In this document: positions 15,961 through 25,374 of the stretch, in pieces
Numbering within the stretch: the first letter of the stretch is position 1
Layout of the letters: every line of letters starts with the position of its first letter
NCBI GenBank assembly: GCA_023439185.1
Contig: JAEXOR010000065.1
Location: forward strand, 1 to 64,000
Length of the DNA: 64,000 bases
DNA from: Bacillota bacterium
Lineage (GTDB): Bacteria; Bacillota; Desulfotomaculia; Desulfotomaculales; Desulfallaceae
Direction of reading: 5' to 3'
Position numbers and translations under genes: made by a program
Notes under the pieces: generated by a model
Told to the model about the DNA's origin: nothing
What the model saw: the letters and a program-made list of their open reading frames with translations, nothing else
The model's database searches: none

Positions 15961-17256
15961 TTAATGCTTTAGCTTATTAAAGGCCGACCGGGCGGCTTCG
16001 ATGGTGCGGTCGATTTGCCGGTCGGTGTGGGCCAGTGACATGAATGCCGCTTCAAACTGAGCCGGCGCCAGGTAAACCCCTTCTTCCAGCATGGCGCGGA
16101 AAAAGGTGCCGAACATGGCGGTATCCGCCCGGGTAGCCGTTTCATAATCCGTGACGGGGTCCGGGGTGAAAAAGGTGCACAGCATGGAACCCACCCGGTT
16201 GAAGGTCAGGTTCAACCCCGCTTCCGCGGCGGCTTTCCGTAAACCGGAGTCCAAACGGGCCGATTTGGTTTCCAGCTCCTCATATACGCCGGGTTTTCGC
16301 AGTTCCTTCAGGGTGGCGATGCCCGCCGAAACGGCCAGGGGGTTGCCCGATAGGGTGCCGGCCTGGTAAATGGGACCGGACGGGGCCACCCGGGACATGA
16401 TTTCCCGCTTGCCGCCGTATGCGCCCACCGGCAGACCACCGCCGATAACCTTGCCCAGACAGGTTAAATCCGGTTCGATATTGTAGCGGACCTGGGCGCC
16501 GCCGTAAGCCAGCCGGAAGCCGGTCATCACTTCATCAAATATCAGCAGCGCGCCGTACCGGCGGGCTATGTCCCGCACACCGGCCAGAAATCCGGGCGCC
16601 GGGGGCACCAGACCCATGTTGCCGGGCACCGGTTCCAGGATCACCGCCGCTATCTCTTCACCGGCGGCGGCAAAGATTTCTGCCACGGCGTCCAGGTTAT
16701 TGAAAGGGGCGACAATAGTGTTTTCCGCCGTGCCCGGGGGTACGCCCGGGCTGGTGGGCACACCCAGGGTCAGGGCGCCGGAGCCGGCTTTGATTAGAAG
16801 GAAATCGGCGTGACCATGATAACACCCGGCAAACTTAATTATTTTATTTCGGCCGGTGTAGCCGCGGGCCACCCTGATGGCGCTCATGGTGGCTTCGGTG
16901 CCCGAATTGACCAGACGCACCATGTCCATGGCCGGCAGCGCGTCCACAATCAGGCGCGCCAGCTCTGTTTCCCGCTCCGTAGGCGCGCCGAAGCTGGTGC
17001 CGCTCTCCAGGCATTCCTTTAGTGCTTCGGTTACCGCCGGGTGGCGGTGCCCCAGGATTAACGGTCCCCAGGAGCCCACGTAGTCTATGTAGGAGTTGCC
17101 GTCGGCGTCGTATATCAGCGCTCCGTCCCCTTTTTCAATGTACACCGGGGTGGCGCCCACCGACTTAAATGCGCGCACCGGGCTGTTAACGCCGCCCGGG
17201 ATCAGTTCGCAGGCTTCAGCATATAACCGCTCTGACTCTTTATAACCTTTATGCAT
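15961..17256 (-). CDS. hemL: Glutamate-1-semialdehyde 2,1-aminomutase
   Basis: A PLP enzyme making 5-aminolevulinate from glutamate-1-semialdehyde, the step after HemA. The product is about 431 aa, normal for the family. It shows the N-terminal PGGVNSPVRAF, NSGTEATM, LIFDEVMTGFR and the PLP lysine in CLGKVIGGGLPVGAYGG (about residue 269). The ATG at 17254-17256 is preferred over a GTG three codons earlier because of spacing to GAGGGCGG. It overlaps ahbB by 8 bp and is the last gene of the heme operon. No convincing terminator was found after it. Confidence 0.96.
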   Translation of the reverse strand: MHKGYKESERLYAEACELIPGGVNSPVRAFKSVGATPVYIEKGDGALIYDADGNSYIDYVGSWGPLILGHRHPAVTEALKECLESGTSFGAPTERETELARLIVDALPAMDMVRLVNSGTEATMSAIRVARGYTGRNKIIKFAGCYHGHADFLLIKAGSGALTLGVPTSPGVPPGTAENTIVAPFNNLDAVAEIFAAAGEEIAAVILEPVPGNMGLVPPAPGFLAGVRDIARRYGALLIFDEVMTGFRLAYGGAQVRYNIEPDLTCLGKVIGGGLPVGAYGGKREIMSRVAPSGPIYQAGTLSGNPLAVSAGIATLKELRKPGVYEELETKSARLDSGLRKAAAEAGLNLTFNRVGSMLCTFFTPDPVTDYETATRADTAMFGTFFRAMLEEGVYLAPAQFEAAFMSLAHTDRQIDRTIEAARSAFNKLKH

Positions 17257-17743
17257 TATGTTCACCGCCCTCTTCTTCCATAAAATACTTCATGCTGCTT
17301 TTTTTTAATTCCCTGGTACTGAACAGCAGCCGGTAATTTTTAATGCCGGTTTCTGCCGCCAGCAGGGCGGCTGTTTTTTCACAGTCCGCTTGGGTTTGAC
17401 CGTGCAGGACGGTAAAGATGGTGTAGGGCCAGTCCGGCCGGCGCGGTCGCTGGTAACAGTGGGACACCTGCTCATAGCCCGCCATAATCCGGCCTACTTC
17501 GGGCGCCTTGTCTTCGGGAACATCCCACACCACCATGGCGTTGGCCGTAAAGCCCAGGTTCTGGTGTTTTAAAGCAGCGCCAAACCGGCGGATAATCCCC
17601 CGCTTAATCATATCCTTAACGGTGTTAATCAATTCTTCCTCGGATAGCCCCACTCGCCCGGCCATCTCCAGGTAGGGCCTTTCCACCAACGGCAGACCGG
17701 CCTGCAGTTCCCTGACTATTTTAATCTCCAGATCGCTTAACAT
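17249..17743 (-). CDS. ahbB: Siroheme decarboxylase subunit AhbB
   Basis: A 164-aa Lrp/AsnC-like protein without the usual regulatory role. With AhbA it removes two acetate carboxyls from siroheme to give 12,18-didecarboxysiroheme. The N-terminal winged helix ends in IRRFGAALKHQNLG, the signature region of the AhbB type, followed by the AsnC-like domain with HCYQRPRRPDWPYTIFTVLHG. AGGGGAG lies six bases before the ATG at 17743; longer frames run into ahbA. The same-strand neighbours ahbA and hemL confirm the context. Confidence 0.93.
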   Translation of the reverse strand: MLSDLEIKIVRELQAGLPLVERPYLEMAGRVGLSEEELINTVKDMIKRGIIRRFGAALKHQNLGFTANAMVVWDVPEDKAPEVGRIMAGYEQVSHCYQRPRRPDWPYTIFTVLHGQTQADCEKTAALLAAETGIKNYRLLFSTRELKKSSMKYFMEEEGGEHNA

Positions 17744-17766
17744 GAAGAACTCCCCTGAATCCTGTT

Positions 17767-18219
17767 TTATAGCTCGAAATTTACTCGCACTTTGAATAAG
17801 TTTATTGCCGGCAGTTCGATGTACTGACTGATTCCGGTCCGCCGGCGGATCTCGGCCAGAATTTCGTTCAGTTTGTCTTCGGATTCCGCCAGCAGGGTGA
17901 ACCACATGTTGTAATCATGGTTGCGTAGGTAGTTGTGGGTTACGCCGGGGTAGCTGTTTATTATGCCTGCCACCCGTTCAATATCCTCCGGAGGCACCCG
18001 CAAGGCGCACAGGGTGCCGGTGTAACCCAGCTTACGGGAGTTGAACAGTCCCCCCAGGCGGCGGATGATCTCCCGCTCCCGCATACCCCCGATCCGTTCC
18101 AGCACTTCCCCTTCGGATATACCCAGTGATGCGGCGATTTGCAGGTATGGTCTTTCCACCAGCGGAAAATCGGATTGGATGATTTGCAGTATTTTTCTAT
18201 CCACGCTGTCCAGGCTCAT
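17767..18219 (-). CDS. ahbA: Siroheme decarboxylase subunit AhbA
   Basis: A 150-aa partner of AhbB with the same fold: a winged helix (MSLDSVDRKILQII, then VERPYLQIAASLGISEGEV) and IIRRLGGLFNSRKLGYTGTLCA, the AhbA-type signature, then the ligand domain with THNYLRNHDYNMWFTLLA. The ATG at 18217-18219 forms an ATGA overlap with the ahbD stop, so the two are translationally coupled. An alternative start 12 codons upstream is inside ahbD. Confidence 0.93.
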   Translation of the reverse strand: MSLDSVDRKILQIIQSDFPLVERPYLQIAASLGISEGEVLERIGGMREREIIRRLGGLFNSRKLGYTGTLCALRVPPEDIERVAGIINSYPGVTHNYLRNHDYNMWFTLLAESEDKLNEILAEIRRRTGISQYIELPAINLFKVRVNFEL

Positions 18220-19214
18220 TGCTGAATGACCTTTCCTTCCCGGTACAGGCACCATGGTTCCTCCGCCATGTAATCATCGTGGTAGAAGTAAGCCCTGGCC
18301 CGGCAGCCGCCGCAAATTTTTTTATACTCGCATTTGCCGCATCCGCCGCTGTAATCCATGGTACGCAGTCTGTTTAAAACTTCGTTTTCCCGCCAGATTT
18401 GCCCGAAGGGGATTTGGCGCACGTTGCCCAGGGGGATATCCAGGTAAGCGCAGGGCTGCACGTTCCCTTTGGGGCTGATGATGCAGTAGGCGGTTCCCGC
18501 CAGACAGCCGCGGGTAAAGCGGACGTCCACGCCCAGTTGGCGGGCTATACGCATGAACTGGGGCGCGCAGGTGGGTTTAAGTTCGATGTCCACCTGGCTT
18601 TGTTTTTTAATAATCCGCTCCAGCAGTGACTCGTATTCCCTGGCGCGTAAGGTCTCTGTTTCTATATTTACAGCCCGGCCCGTGGGGACCATAAAAAAGA
18701 TATGGTGACCGCGGGCGCCCAGTTTCGTGGACAGGTCTGTAAGTTCACCAATTTCCCCGCTGTTCCAGTCCATCACGGTGGTGTGCACCTGGAATGGCAA
18801 CCCCGCCTCCCGGCAGGCCCGCATGCCTTCCACGGCGCTCTCCCAGGCCCCGGACGAGGAACGAAAATCGTCATGCCGCCGGGGATCGGTGCTGTCCAGG
18901 CTGATGCCCACCGCCATGGCCCCCGCTTCTTTGAGCTTGCGGGCGGCTTCCGGGGTGATCAGGGTGCCGTTTGAACCCAACACCGGCCTGAGCCCTTTTG
19001 CTGAGGCGTGCTCAATGAGCTGGTAAATGTCGTTTCTCATTAATGGTTCGCCGCCGCTGAAAATCATGATTTTAAAACCGGCGCCGGCAATTTCATCTAT
19101 TAAATTAATGCCCTCGGCGGTGTTTAATTCCTCTTCCGCCCTGGCTCCGGAATCTCTATAGCAGTGCTTGCAGTACAGGTTGCACGCATTAGTGGTGTTC
19201 CATGATACCAGCAT
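18216..19214 (-). CDS. ahbD: Radical SAM heme synthase AhbD
   Basis: A 332-aa radical SAM enzyme that oxidatively decarboxylates two propionates of Fe-coproporphyrin III to heme b in the alternative pathway. The SAM cluster motif is CNLYCKHC (residues 11-18), with FSGGEP following. The C-terminal region has SPASM-like cysteines (GCLAGTAYC, NVQPCAYL, GGCGKCEYKKICGGCRARA). It is shorter than AhbC and lacks the AhbC-type leader. GGGGGTGG precedes the ATG. Assignment to AhbD rather than AhbC rests on the comparison with the second radical SAM gene at 20293. Confidence 0.88.
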   Translation of the reverse strand: MLVSWNTTNACNLYCKHCYRDSGARAEEELNTAEGINLIDEIAGAGFKIMIFSGGEPLMRNDIYQLIEHASAKGLRPVLGSNGTLITPEAARKLKEAGAMAVGISLDSTDPRRHDDFRSSSGAWESAVEGMRACREAGLPFQVHTTVMDWNSGEIGELTDLSTKLGARGHHIFFMVPTGRAVNIETETLRAREYESLLERIIKKQSQVDIELKPTCAPQFMRIARQLGVDVRFTRGCLAGTAYCIISPKGNVQPCAYLDIPLGNVRQIPFGQIWRENEVLNRLRTMDYSGGCGKCEYKKICGGCRARAYFYHDDYMAEEPWCLYREGKVIQQ

Positions 19215-19271
19215 AGCGCCACCCCCGTCCTCAAAAAACTTTTTTATTAACTGACGCCCGACGTCCGACGC

Positions 19272-20246
19272 CTACTTCCCCAGCCACCGGGCTGCGTCTA
19301 CCGCGTGATAGGTGATGATGATGTCGGCCCCGGCCCGTTTCAGGCCGGTCAGCATTTCCATGGTTACCTTTTGTTCGTCAATCCAGCCCATCTGGGCAGC
19401 GGCTTTAATCATGGCGTATTCGCCGCTGACGTTGTAGGCTGCCACGGGGAGCTCAAAATTTTTCCGCACCGCGGCAATGATGTCCATGTACGCCATGGCG
19501 GGTTTAACAATCAGTATGTCCGCTCCTTCGGCGACATCCTGCTGGGCTTCACGCAGGGCTTCCCGCACATTGGGCGGATCCATCTGGTAGGTTTTGCGGT
19601 CGCCGAACTGGGGTGCCGAGCCGGCCGCTTCTCTGAAAGGTCCGTAGAAGGCCGAAGAATACTTGACGCTGTAAGACATGACCGGTATTCCGGCATAACC
19701 GTTTTCGTCCAGGGATTCCCTGATGGCCTGCACCCGGCCGTCCATCATATCCGAGGGCGCCACTACGTCGGCGCCGCTTTGGGCGTGGGACAGGGCGGTG
19801 CGGGCTAAAAGCTCCAGGGTGGGGTCGTTAAGCACTTCCCCGTCGCGAATAATTCCACAGTGCCCGTGGTCGGTGTACTCGCAGAGGCACACGTCGGTTA
19901 CCACCAGCAGTTCCGGGTATTTATCCTTGATGGTCCGCACCGCGTTCTGGATGACGCCGTCGGGGTCGTAAGCGCCGCTGCCCACGGCGTCCTTGGTTTC
20001 AGGGATACCGAAGAGCAAAATGCCCGGAATGTCCATCAGCACCGCTTTTTCCACTTCCGGCAGCAGCCGGTCCAAAGAAAGATTATATATGCCGGGCATG
20101 GATTGCACCGGTTTTTTGATATTCCGGCCGGCGGTGACAAAGAGCGGGTAAATCAGGTCATCCACCCGCAGGTGGTGTTCCCGCACCAGCCGGCGCATAT
20201 TGGCGCTGCTGCGCAAGCGCCTGGGCCTTGTAATAGGATAGTACAT
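19272..20246 (-). CDS. hemB: Delta-aminolevulinic acid dehydratase (porphobilinogen synthase)
   Basis: Condenses two 5-aminolevulinates to porphobilinogen. 324 aa. The zinc-type cysteine motif DVCLCEYTDHGHC (about residues 117-129) shows a zinc-dependent form. Catalytic lysines lie in SYSVKYSSAFYGPFR and LIVKPAMAYMD. GGGAGATAAAAAA precedes the ATG. Same operon, between ahbC and ahbD. Confidence 0.97.
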   Translation of the reverse strand: MYYPITRPRRLRSSANMRRLVREHHLRVDDLIYPLFVTAGRNIKKPVQSMPGIYNLSLDRLLPEVEKAVLMDIPGILLFGIPETKDAVGSGAYDPDGVIQNAVRTIKDKYPELLVVTDVCLCEYTDHGHCGIIRDGEVLNDPTLELLARTALSHAQSGADVVAPSDMMDGRVQAIRESLDENGYAGIPVMSYSVKYSSAFYGPFREAAGSAPQFGDRKTYQMDPPNVREALREAQQDVAEGADILIVKPAMAYMDIIAAVRKNFELPVAAYNVSGEYAMIKAAAQMGWIDEQKVTMEMLTGLKRAGADIIITYHAVDAARWLGK

Positions 20247-20292
20247 TTTTTTATCTCCCGTGTTAAGGAAAGTATACGGAGGGGACTCCTGA

Positions 20293-21465
20293 TTACTGCT
20301 TTATTTCCCCGTCGGTCAGATAGCAGGCGGGATCCGGGGCCCAGAAGTCGCCGTGTATCGCTTCCGCCCGGGCCCTGAAGTTGCCGTTGCACATGGACAG
20401 CCAGCGGCATGACGCACAGCGTCCGGTAAGCAGGGGCTTGCGATCCTTCAGCCCGCGCAGGACCGGATGGCCGGTATCCTGCCATATTTCCGCAAATGGC
20501 TTCTCCCGCACGTTTCCCAGCAAATGATTGCGGGTGAACTGGTCGGGATATACGTTGCCGGCCCAGTCCACCGCCCCGATGGCCACGCCGGAGCGATTGC
20601 CCCCGTTCATTTGGAGCAGTTCGCGCACCCTGGCGGCCCGGGCGGGTGCGGAACCAAGCAGCGATAGGTAAATATAGATCCCGTCGGCGTGGTTGTCCAC
20701 GGTTAAAATCTCCTTGTTCAAACCGCGCTGATGAAAATCCATTGTTTTTTCTATAATCAGGTCGAGGGCGGCACGGGTTTCTTCGTGGCTGATATCCTCG
20801 TCACGCATTTCGCTGCCCCGGCCGCTGTAAACCAAGTGGTAAAAGCAGACCCTGGGGATGTCTTCTGCCAGAATCAGTTTAAAAATATCGGGCATCTGGT
20901 GATAGTTGTGCCGGTTGATGGTGAAACGCAGCCCCACCCGCTGTTCAATGGCCCGGCAAGCCCGGATGCCTTCCAGAGCGGCGTCGAAGGCGCCTTTGCA
21001 ACCCCGGAACCGGTCGTTGTCCGGGCCGATGCCGTCCAGGCTGATGCCCACGTAACTGATGCCCAACCTTTTAATGTCTTTGGCGATGTCGGGGGTGATC
21101 AGGGTGCCGTTGGTGGATAACGTGGCCCGGATGCCCTTTTTTCCTGCGTATTCCGCCAGGTTGAAAAAATCTTCCCTGAGCAGGGGTTCACCGCCGGAAA
21201 ATAGTATCACCGGAACTTTAAAACCCGCCAGTTGGTCGATAAATTTTTTCGCCTCGGCGGTGGTTAGTTGATCCGGGGCAATCTGTTCGTCTGAACCGGC
21301 GTAGCAGTGCATACAGCGCAGGTTGCAGGTCCGGGTAATATTCCATACCACCACCGGACCGTGTCCCGCGGCAGCGCCGTGCCGCTGGGCTCCCGAATCT
21401 GCCTTGTAGCGCAACGAGTCGCCGAAATACTTGGCTCCGCAGAGCAGTCTGCTGACGCTGATCAT
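20293..21465 (-). CDS. ahbC: Radical SAM enzyme AhbC
   Basis: Removes two acetate side chains from 12,18-didecarboxysiroheme to give Fe-coproporphyrin III. 390 aa with a leader MISVSRLLCGAKYFGDSLRY typical of AhbC, the SAM cluster motif CNLRCMHC (about residues 46-53) after VVVWNITRT, FSGGEPLLREDFF, and auxiliary cluster cysteines near the C-terminus (GRCASCRWLSMCNG, PACYL). GGAGAATTGAC precedes the ATG, one base after the cobA-hemD stop. Confidence 0.9.
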   Translation of the reverse strand: MISVSRLLCGAKYFGDSLRYKADSGAQRHGAAAGHGPVVVWNITRTCNLRCMHCYAGSDEQIAPDQLTTAEAKKFIDQLAGFKVPVILFSGGEPLLREDFFNLAEYAGKKGIRATLSTNGTLITPDIAKDIKRLGISYVGISLDGIGPDNDRFRGCKGAFDAALEGIRACRAIEQRVGLRFTINRHNYHQMPDIFKLILAEDIPRVCFYHLVYSGRGSEMRDEDISHEETRAALDLIIEKTMDFHQRGLNKEILTVDNHADGIYIYLSLLGSAPARAARVRELLQMNGGNRSGVAIGAVDWAGNVYPDQFTRNHLLGNVREKPFAEIWQDTGHPVLRGLKDRKPLLTGRCASCRWLSMCNGNFRARAEAIHGDFWAPDPACYLTDGEIKQ

Positions 21466-21466
21466 G

Positions 21467-23005
21467 TCAATTCTCCTTGTTGTATTCCAGTATGGCCTGC
21501 AGCAAGCCGTCGATGGTATATTCTTTGGCCTGGATATGTACCGGCAGCCCTAGTTCACGGGCTGTTTGGGCTGTGATTGGCCCGATGCAGGCCGTCAGCG
21601 CCCGGCCGGTGAATTCCGGGATGTTGTCCGGCCTCAGCAATTCCACGAAATTTCGTACCGTGGAGGAACTGGTGAAGGTGATTATATCTATCTCGCCGCG
21701 GGACAGCATTTCGGTTATCAGCGGAGCGTTGCCCCGGCCGGCCTCCGTGTGGTAAGCCGTTACCTCATCCACTTGGGCGCCCAGGGCGGCCAGTCCTTCG
21801 GGCAGCGCCTGCCTGGCTATGTCGGCCCGGGGCAGCAGCACCCGGTCACCGGGTTTGATCAGGCTTTGCAGTCCGCTGACAATTTCCTCGGCCCTGTACT
21901 CCCCCGGGACGTAATCCACCCGCAGGGCCAAGTTGTGTAATGATTCGCGGGTTTGGGGGCCGATGGCGCAGATTCCGGCTCCGTGCAGGTCCCGGATGTC
22001 TCCGCCCAGGTGCCGCAACCGGTTGAAGAAGTATTTAACTCCGTTGACACTGGTAAAAATTATCCACCGGTATTCCGAAACGCGGTTGATGGCCTCGTCC
22101 ATGGGCGCGTAATCAAGGGGATCGTTGATACTGATGGTGGGAAACTCCACCGGTTCGCCGCCCAGACGTTCAATGGACCGGGACATGGCGCTGGCCTGTT
22201 CCCGGGAGCGGGTTACCAGGATCCGCCTGCCGAACAGCGGCTTATCTTCGAACCAGCGCAGGCGTTCCCGCAGTTTTACCACTTCGCCGACCACAATAAT
22301 GGCGGGGTTTTTAAAATCAGCCTCCCGGGCCAGGGCGGCGATGTTGGCCAGGTCCCCCGTCAGAGTCCGCTGTTCCGGGCGGGTGCCCCAGCGGATCAGG
22401 GCTACCGGCGTTTGCGGGTCGCGGCCGTGGGCGATTAATTTTTTACTGATAGCCGGCAGGTTACCCATACCCATCAGAAATACAAGGGTACCGGCGCCGG
22501 TGGCGATTTTGGACCACTGGATGCCGGAATTCTCTTTTTCCGGATCCTCGTTACCGGTGATAATGGCCAGGGTGGAAGTATGGTTCCGGTGGGTGACCGG
22601 TATTCCGGCGTATGCGGGCACGGCGATGGCCGACGTAATGCCGGGTACCACCTCGAAGGGAATGCCGTGCCGGACCAATTCCTCGGCTTCCTCGCCGCCG
22701 CGTCCGAAAACAAATGGATCGCCGCCCTTTAATCGGGCCACCGTGTGCCCACCGGATGCCTCTTGCACCAGCAGATCGTTAATTTCATCCTGGGTCAGCG
22801 TGTGCCGGTCCGGCTGTTTGCCTACATATATAAGGCGGGCGTCCGGACGGCAGTGCTCCAGGAGCCTGGGTCCGGCCAGGCGGTCGTAAACCACCACATC
22901 CGCGGTTTTAATACATTCCAAACCTTTCAGGGTAATCAGTCCCGGGTCTCCGGGGCCGGCTCCGATAAGGTAAACTATCCCTTGACTACCCGCTGCTTTA
23001 GTCAT
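21467..23005 (-). CDS. cobA-hemD: Fused uroporphyrinogen-III C-methyltransferase / uroporphyrinogen-III synthase
   Basis: A 512-aa fusion. Residues 1-245 are a SAM uroporphyrin methyltransferase (VYLIGAGPGDPGLITLKGL, VVYDRLAGP, RLKGGDPFVFGRGGEEA, GITSAIAVPAYAGIPVTHR) and residues 255-505 a HemD domain (FGRRILVTRSREQASA, WIIFTSVNGVKYFF, ITFTSSSTVRNF). Together they make uroporphyrinogen III and methylate it to precorrin-2, feeding siroheme, heme and probably cobalamin. The ATG at 23005, nine bases from AGGAGT, overlaps hemC by 8 bp. Confidence 0.95.
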   Translation of the reverse strand: MTKAAGSQGIVYLIGAGPGDPGLITLKGLECIKTADVVVYDRLAGPRLLEHCRPDARLIYVGKQPDRHTLTQDEINDLLVQEASGGHTVARLKGGDPFVFGRGGEEAEELVRHGIPFEVVPGITSAIAVPAYAGIPVTHRNHTSTLAIITGNEDPEKENSGIQWSKIATGAGTLVFLMGMGNLPAISKKLIAHGRDPQTPVALIRWGTRPEQRTLTGDLANIAALAREADFKNPAIIVVGEVVKLRERLRWFEDKPLFGRRILVTRSREQASAMSRSIERLGGEPVEFPTISINDPLDYAPMDEAINRVSEYRWIIFTSVNGVKYFFNRLRHLGGDIRDLHGAGICAIGPQTRESLHNLALRVDYVPGEYRAEEIVSGLQSLIKPGDRVLLPRADIARQALPEGLAALGAQVDEVTAYHTEAGRGNAPLITEMLSRGEIDIITFTSSSTVRNFVELLRPDNIPEFTGRALTACIGPITAQTARELGLPVHIQAKEYTIDGLLQAILEYNKEN

Positions 23006-23939
23006 TGATACCATACTCCTGTCTCGCCCGGCGCAATATATCGCCTGCGCCCGCGTCCAGTAAAATTTCAGCCAGGCGGTCACCCAGCCCGGCGGCATCG
23101 TCGGCCGGCCCGGTTATATCGCGATGTACGGCGTTGGTACCGTTAAGTTCCGCCACCACTCCCTCCAACTGCAGGGTGCCGTTTTCCACCCGGCCCAGTG
23201 CCCCGATGGGTACCTGGCACCCGCCCTCCAGGCGTTTCATAAAAGCTCTTTCGGCCACGATGGCGGTTCGGGACGGCTTGTGATCCACTTCGGCAACCAG
23301 TTCCCGCATGGCGCCGTCCTCAGCGCGCAATTCAATGCCCAGTGAACCCTGCCCTACCGCCGGCAGGCAGACTTCGTAGGGAATATACTGGGTGATCATA
23401 TCTGCGCAGCCCAATCTTTTAATCCCGGCATAAGCCAGTACGATAGCGTCCAGTTCCAGCTCTTTCAGCTTGCGCAGCCGGGTGTTCAGGTTGCCCCGGA
23501 TGTCCACCATTTGCAGATCCGGGCGGTAATGCAGCAGCTGCGCCCGGCGGCGCAAACTGCTGGTGCCGACGCGGGCTCCCCGGCGCAGGTTGTCCAGATC
23601 GGCCCCGGTGCGGGAAATCAGCACGTCGCCGGGTTGTTCCCGCCGGCACACTGCGCCGATAACCAGTCCGCCCGGCAGCCCGGTGGGCAAATCTTTCATA
23701 CTGTGTACCGCCAGGTCTATGGTACCGTTAAGCAGGGCTGCTTCCAGTTCCTTGGTGAACAGCCCCTTGTCGCCTATTTTAGCCAGAGCCACTTCCAGGA
23801 TATGATCGCCCTTGGTTTTCATGCCCGTAATGCGGATGCTTTGTTCCGGATGCGCCTGGCGCAACGCCCCGGCCACCCACCGGGATTGCCACATGGCCAG
23901 GTCGCTGTCCCGTGACCCGATGATTATTTCCTTTGGCAT
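22998..23939 (-). CDS. hemC: Hydroxymethylbilane synthase (porphobilinogen deaminase)
   Basis: Polymerises four porphobilinogens to hydroxymethylbilane. 313 aa; shows IIIGSRDSDLAMWQ, AVHSMKDLPT, VGTSSLRRRAQL and the dipyrromethane-attachment Cys in LEGGCQVPIGA (about residue 242). A TTGGAGG site precedes the ATG at 23939; upstream in-frame residues are not conserved. Confidence 0.97.
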   Translation of the reverse strand: MPKEIIIGSRDSDLAMWQSRWVAGALRQAHPEQSIRITGMKTKGDHILEVALAKIGDKGLFTKELEAALLNGTIDLAVHSMKDLPTGLPGGLVIGAVCRREQPGDVLISRTGADLDNLRRGARVGTSSLRRRAQLLHYRPDLQMVDIRGNLNTRLRKLKELELDAIVLAYAGIKRLGCADMITQYIPYEVCLPAVGQGSLGIELRAEDGAMRELVAEVDHKPSRTAIVAERAFMKRLEGGCQVPIGALGRVENGTLQLEGVVAELNGTNAVHRDITGPADDAAGLGDRLAEILLDAGAGDILRRARQEYGIND

Positions 23940-24030
23940 ATCGGCCTCCAATATTACTACGCTTTTAGCAAAGGATGCCCATTCTGTGCTGAAAAATTTC
24001 GGGTGTGGACCGTTTGCCCCCACCCGGGTA

Positions 24031-25374
24031 TTACCTTTGCCCCAGCGCCCGGGCCGGCAGTTTCTGTTCAGAATCCCCGCCGCCGGTTTCTTCCGGCTGC
24101 TGTTCGGGGGAGTCCTCCAAACAGAACAGCTCGCCGATGGCCTGGTTGTACAGGGGCCCCTTTTCGGTTAGGGCAAACTCTTTAAGTTGGGTCACCGGTG
24201 TGTGAAGCAATTGGTTAACGATGGTACTGGCCATAGAGCCGATAATCTTGCGCTCACGGTCCGACAGCTCACCCAGCCGGTTGTATGCCCGGGTCAGTTC
24301 CTTTTGTTTGATTTCCTCGCCCCGGATTTTCAGCGCTGTTATGGTGGGGACCACAAACTGCGTGCTTTCCCAGCGTGAGAATTCACGTACTTCCTCTTCA
24401 ATAATGGCCTCGGCCTGAATGGCGGCTCTTTTTCTTTCCATTAAATTATTATCCACCACGTTTTGCAGCGCATCGATGTCGTACAGGGAAACGCCTGGCA
24501 GCAGGCGTACATCGGGTTCGATATCCCTAGGCACCGCGATGTCGATCATCATGATGTTCTTGCCCGGTGACTCCTTTAGGATCCTGCGCACCCCGGCGGC
24601 GTACAGCACGTAGTGGGTGGCCGCGGTACAGCTGATGACGATATCCGCCGCCCCCAGGTAATGATAAAGGTTGTCGAAGGTGACTGCCAGTCCGCCGAAC
24701 TGGTCGGCCAGTTCCACGGCCCGTTCGTAAGAACGGTTGGAAACGATAACCCCGGAAACGCCGTTGGATACCAGGTGCCTGGCGGTAAGTTCGCTCATTT
24801 TGCCGGCCCCGATAATCAGTACCGAACGGCCGGTGAGGTCGCCGAAAATCTGCCGGGCCATCTCCACCGCCGCGTAGCTGATGGATACGGCGTGGTGGTC
24901 GATACCCGTTTCGGTGCGGGCGCGCTTGCCAACCTCGATGGCGTGTTTAAACAGGGTGTTTATCACCTTGTCGGTGGCGGCATGGTGGTGGGCATGCTGG
25001 TAGGCGGTTCTGACCTGCCCCAGGATCTGGGTCTCACCAAGCAGCATTGAGTCCAATCCGGCCGCCACCTGGAACAAATGGCGCACGGTTTTGCCTCGGG
25101 TCAGCACATAGGTGTATTTTTTAATCGTCGCCTGGTCCAGGCCGGACTTCTGCTGCATCATGTCCAGGACGGCTCCGGCGCCGGTTTCAATATCGGCAAC
25201 GTGGGCGTAAATTTCTGTGCGGTTGCAGGTGGAGACGATTACACACCCTGAAACCGCCGTACATTCCAGCAACTTATCGTACCACCGGGCCAGGGAATGT
25301 TCCGAGAAAGACAACACCTCACGGACTTCCACCGGAGCAGTTTTATGATTAACGCCGACTACGATGACAGACAT
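24031..25374 (-). CDS. hemA: Glutamyl-tRNA reductase
   Basis: NADPH-dependent reduction of glutamyl-tRNA to glutamate-1-semialdehyde, the committed step of tetrapyrrole synthesis. 447 aa; catalytic Cys50 in IVSTCNRTEIYAH, the Rossmann motif VLIIGAGKMSELTARHL, and VSNRSYERAVELA. The first 16 bp overlap the preceding precorrin-2 dehydrogenase gene. The C-terminal 35 residues (SPEQQPEETGGGDSEQK) are an unconserved tail. Confidence 0.97.
   Translation of the reverse strand: MSVIVVGVNHKTAPVEVREVLSFSEHSLARWYDKLLECTAVSGCVIVSTCNRTEIYAHVADIETGAGAVLDMMQQKSGLDQATIKKYTYVLTRGKTVRHLFQVAAGLDSMLLGETQILGQVRTAYQHAHHHAATDKVINTLFKHAIEVGKRARTETGIDHHAVSISYAAVEMARQIFGDLTGRSVLIIGAGKMSELTARHLVSNGVSGVIVSNRSYERAVELADQFGGLAVTFDNLYHYLGAADIVISCTAATHYVLYAAGVRRILKESPGKNIMMIDIAVPRDIEPDVRLLPGVSLYDIDALQNVVDNNLMERKRAAIQAEAIIEEEVREFSRWESTQFVVPTITALKIRGEEIKQKELTRAYNRLGELSDRERKIIGSMASTIVNQLLHTPVTQLKEFALTEKGPLYNQAIGELFCLEDSPEQQPEETGGGDSEQKLPARALGQR

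Noticed and set aside
22125..22889. 254-codon frame opposite cobA-hemD
   Set aside because: Antisense shadow of a strong, well-conserved gene in GC-rich sequence.
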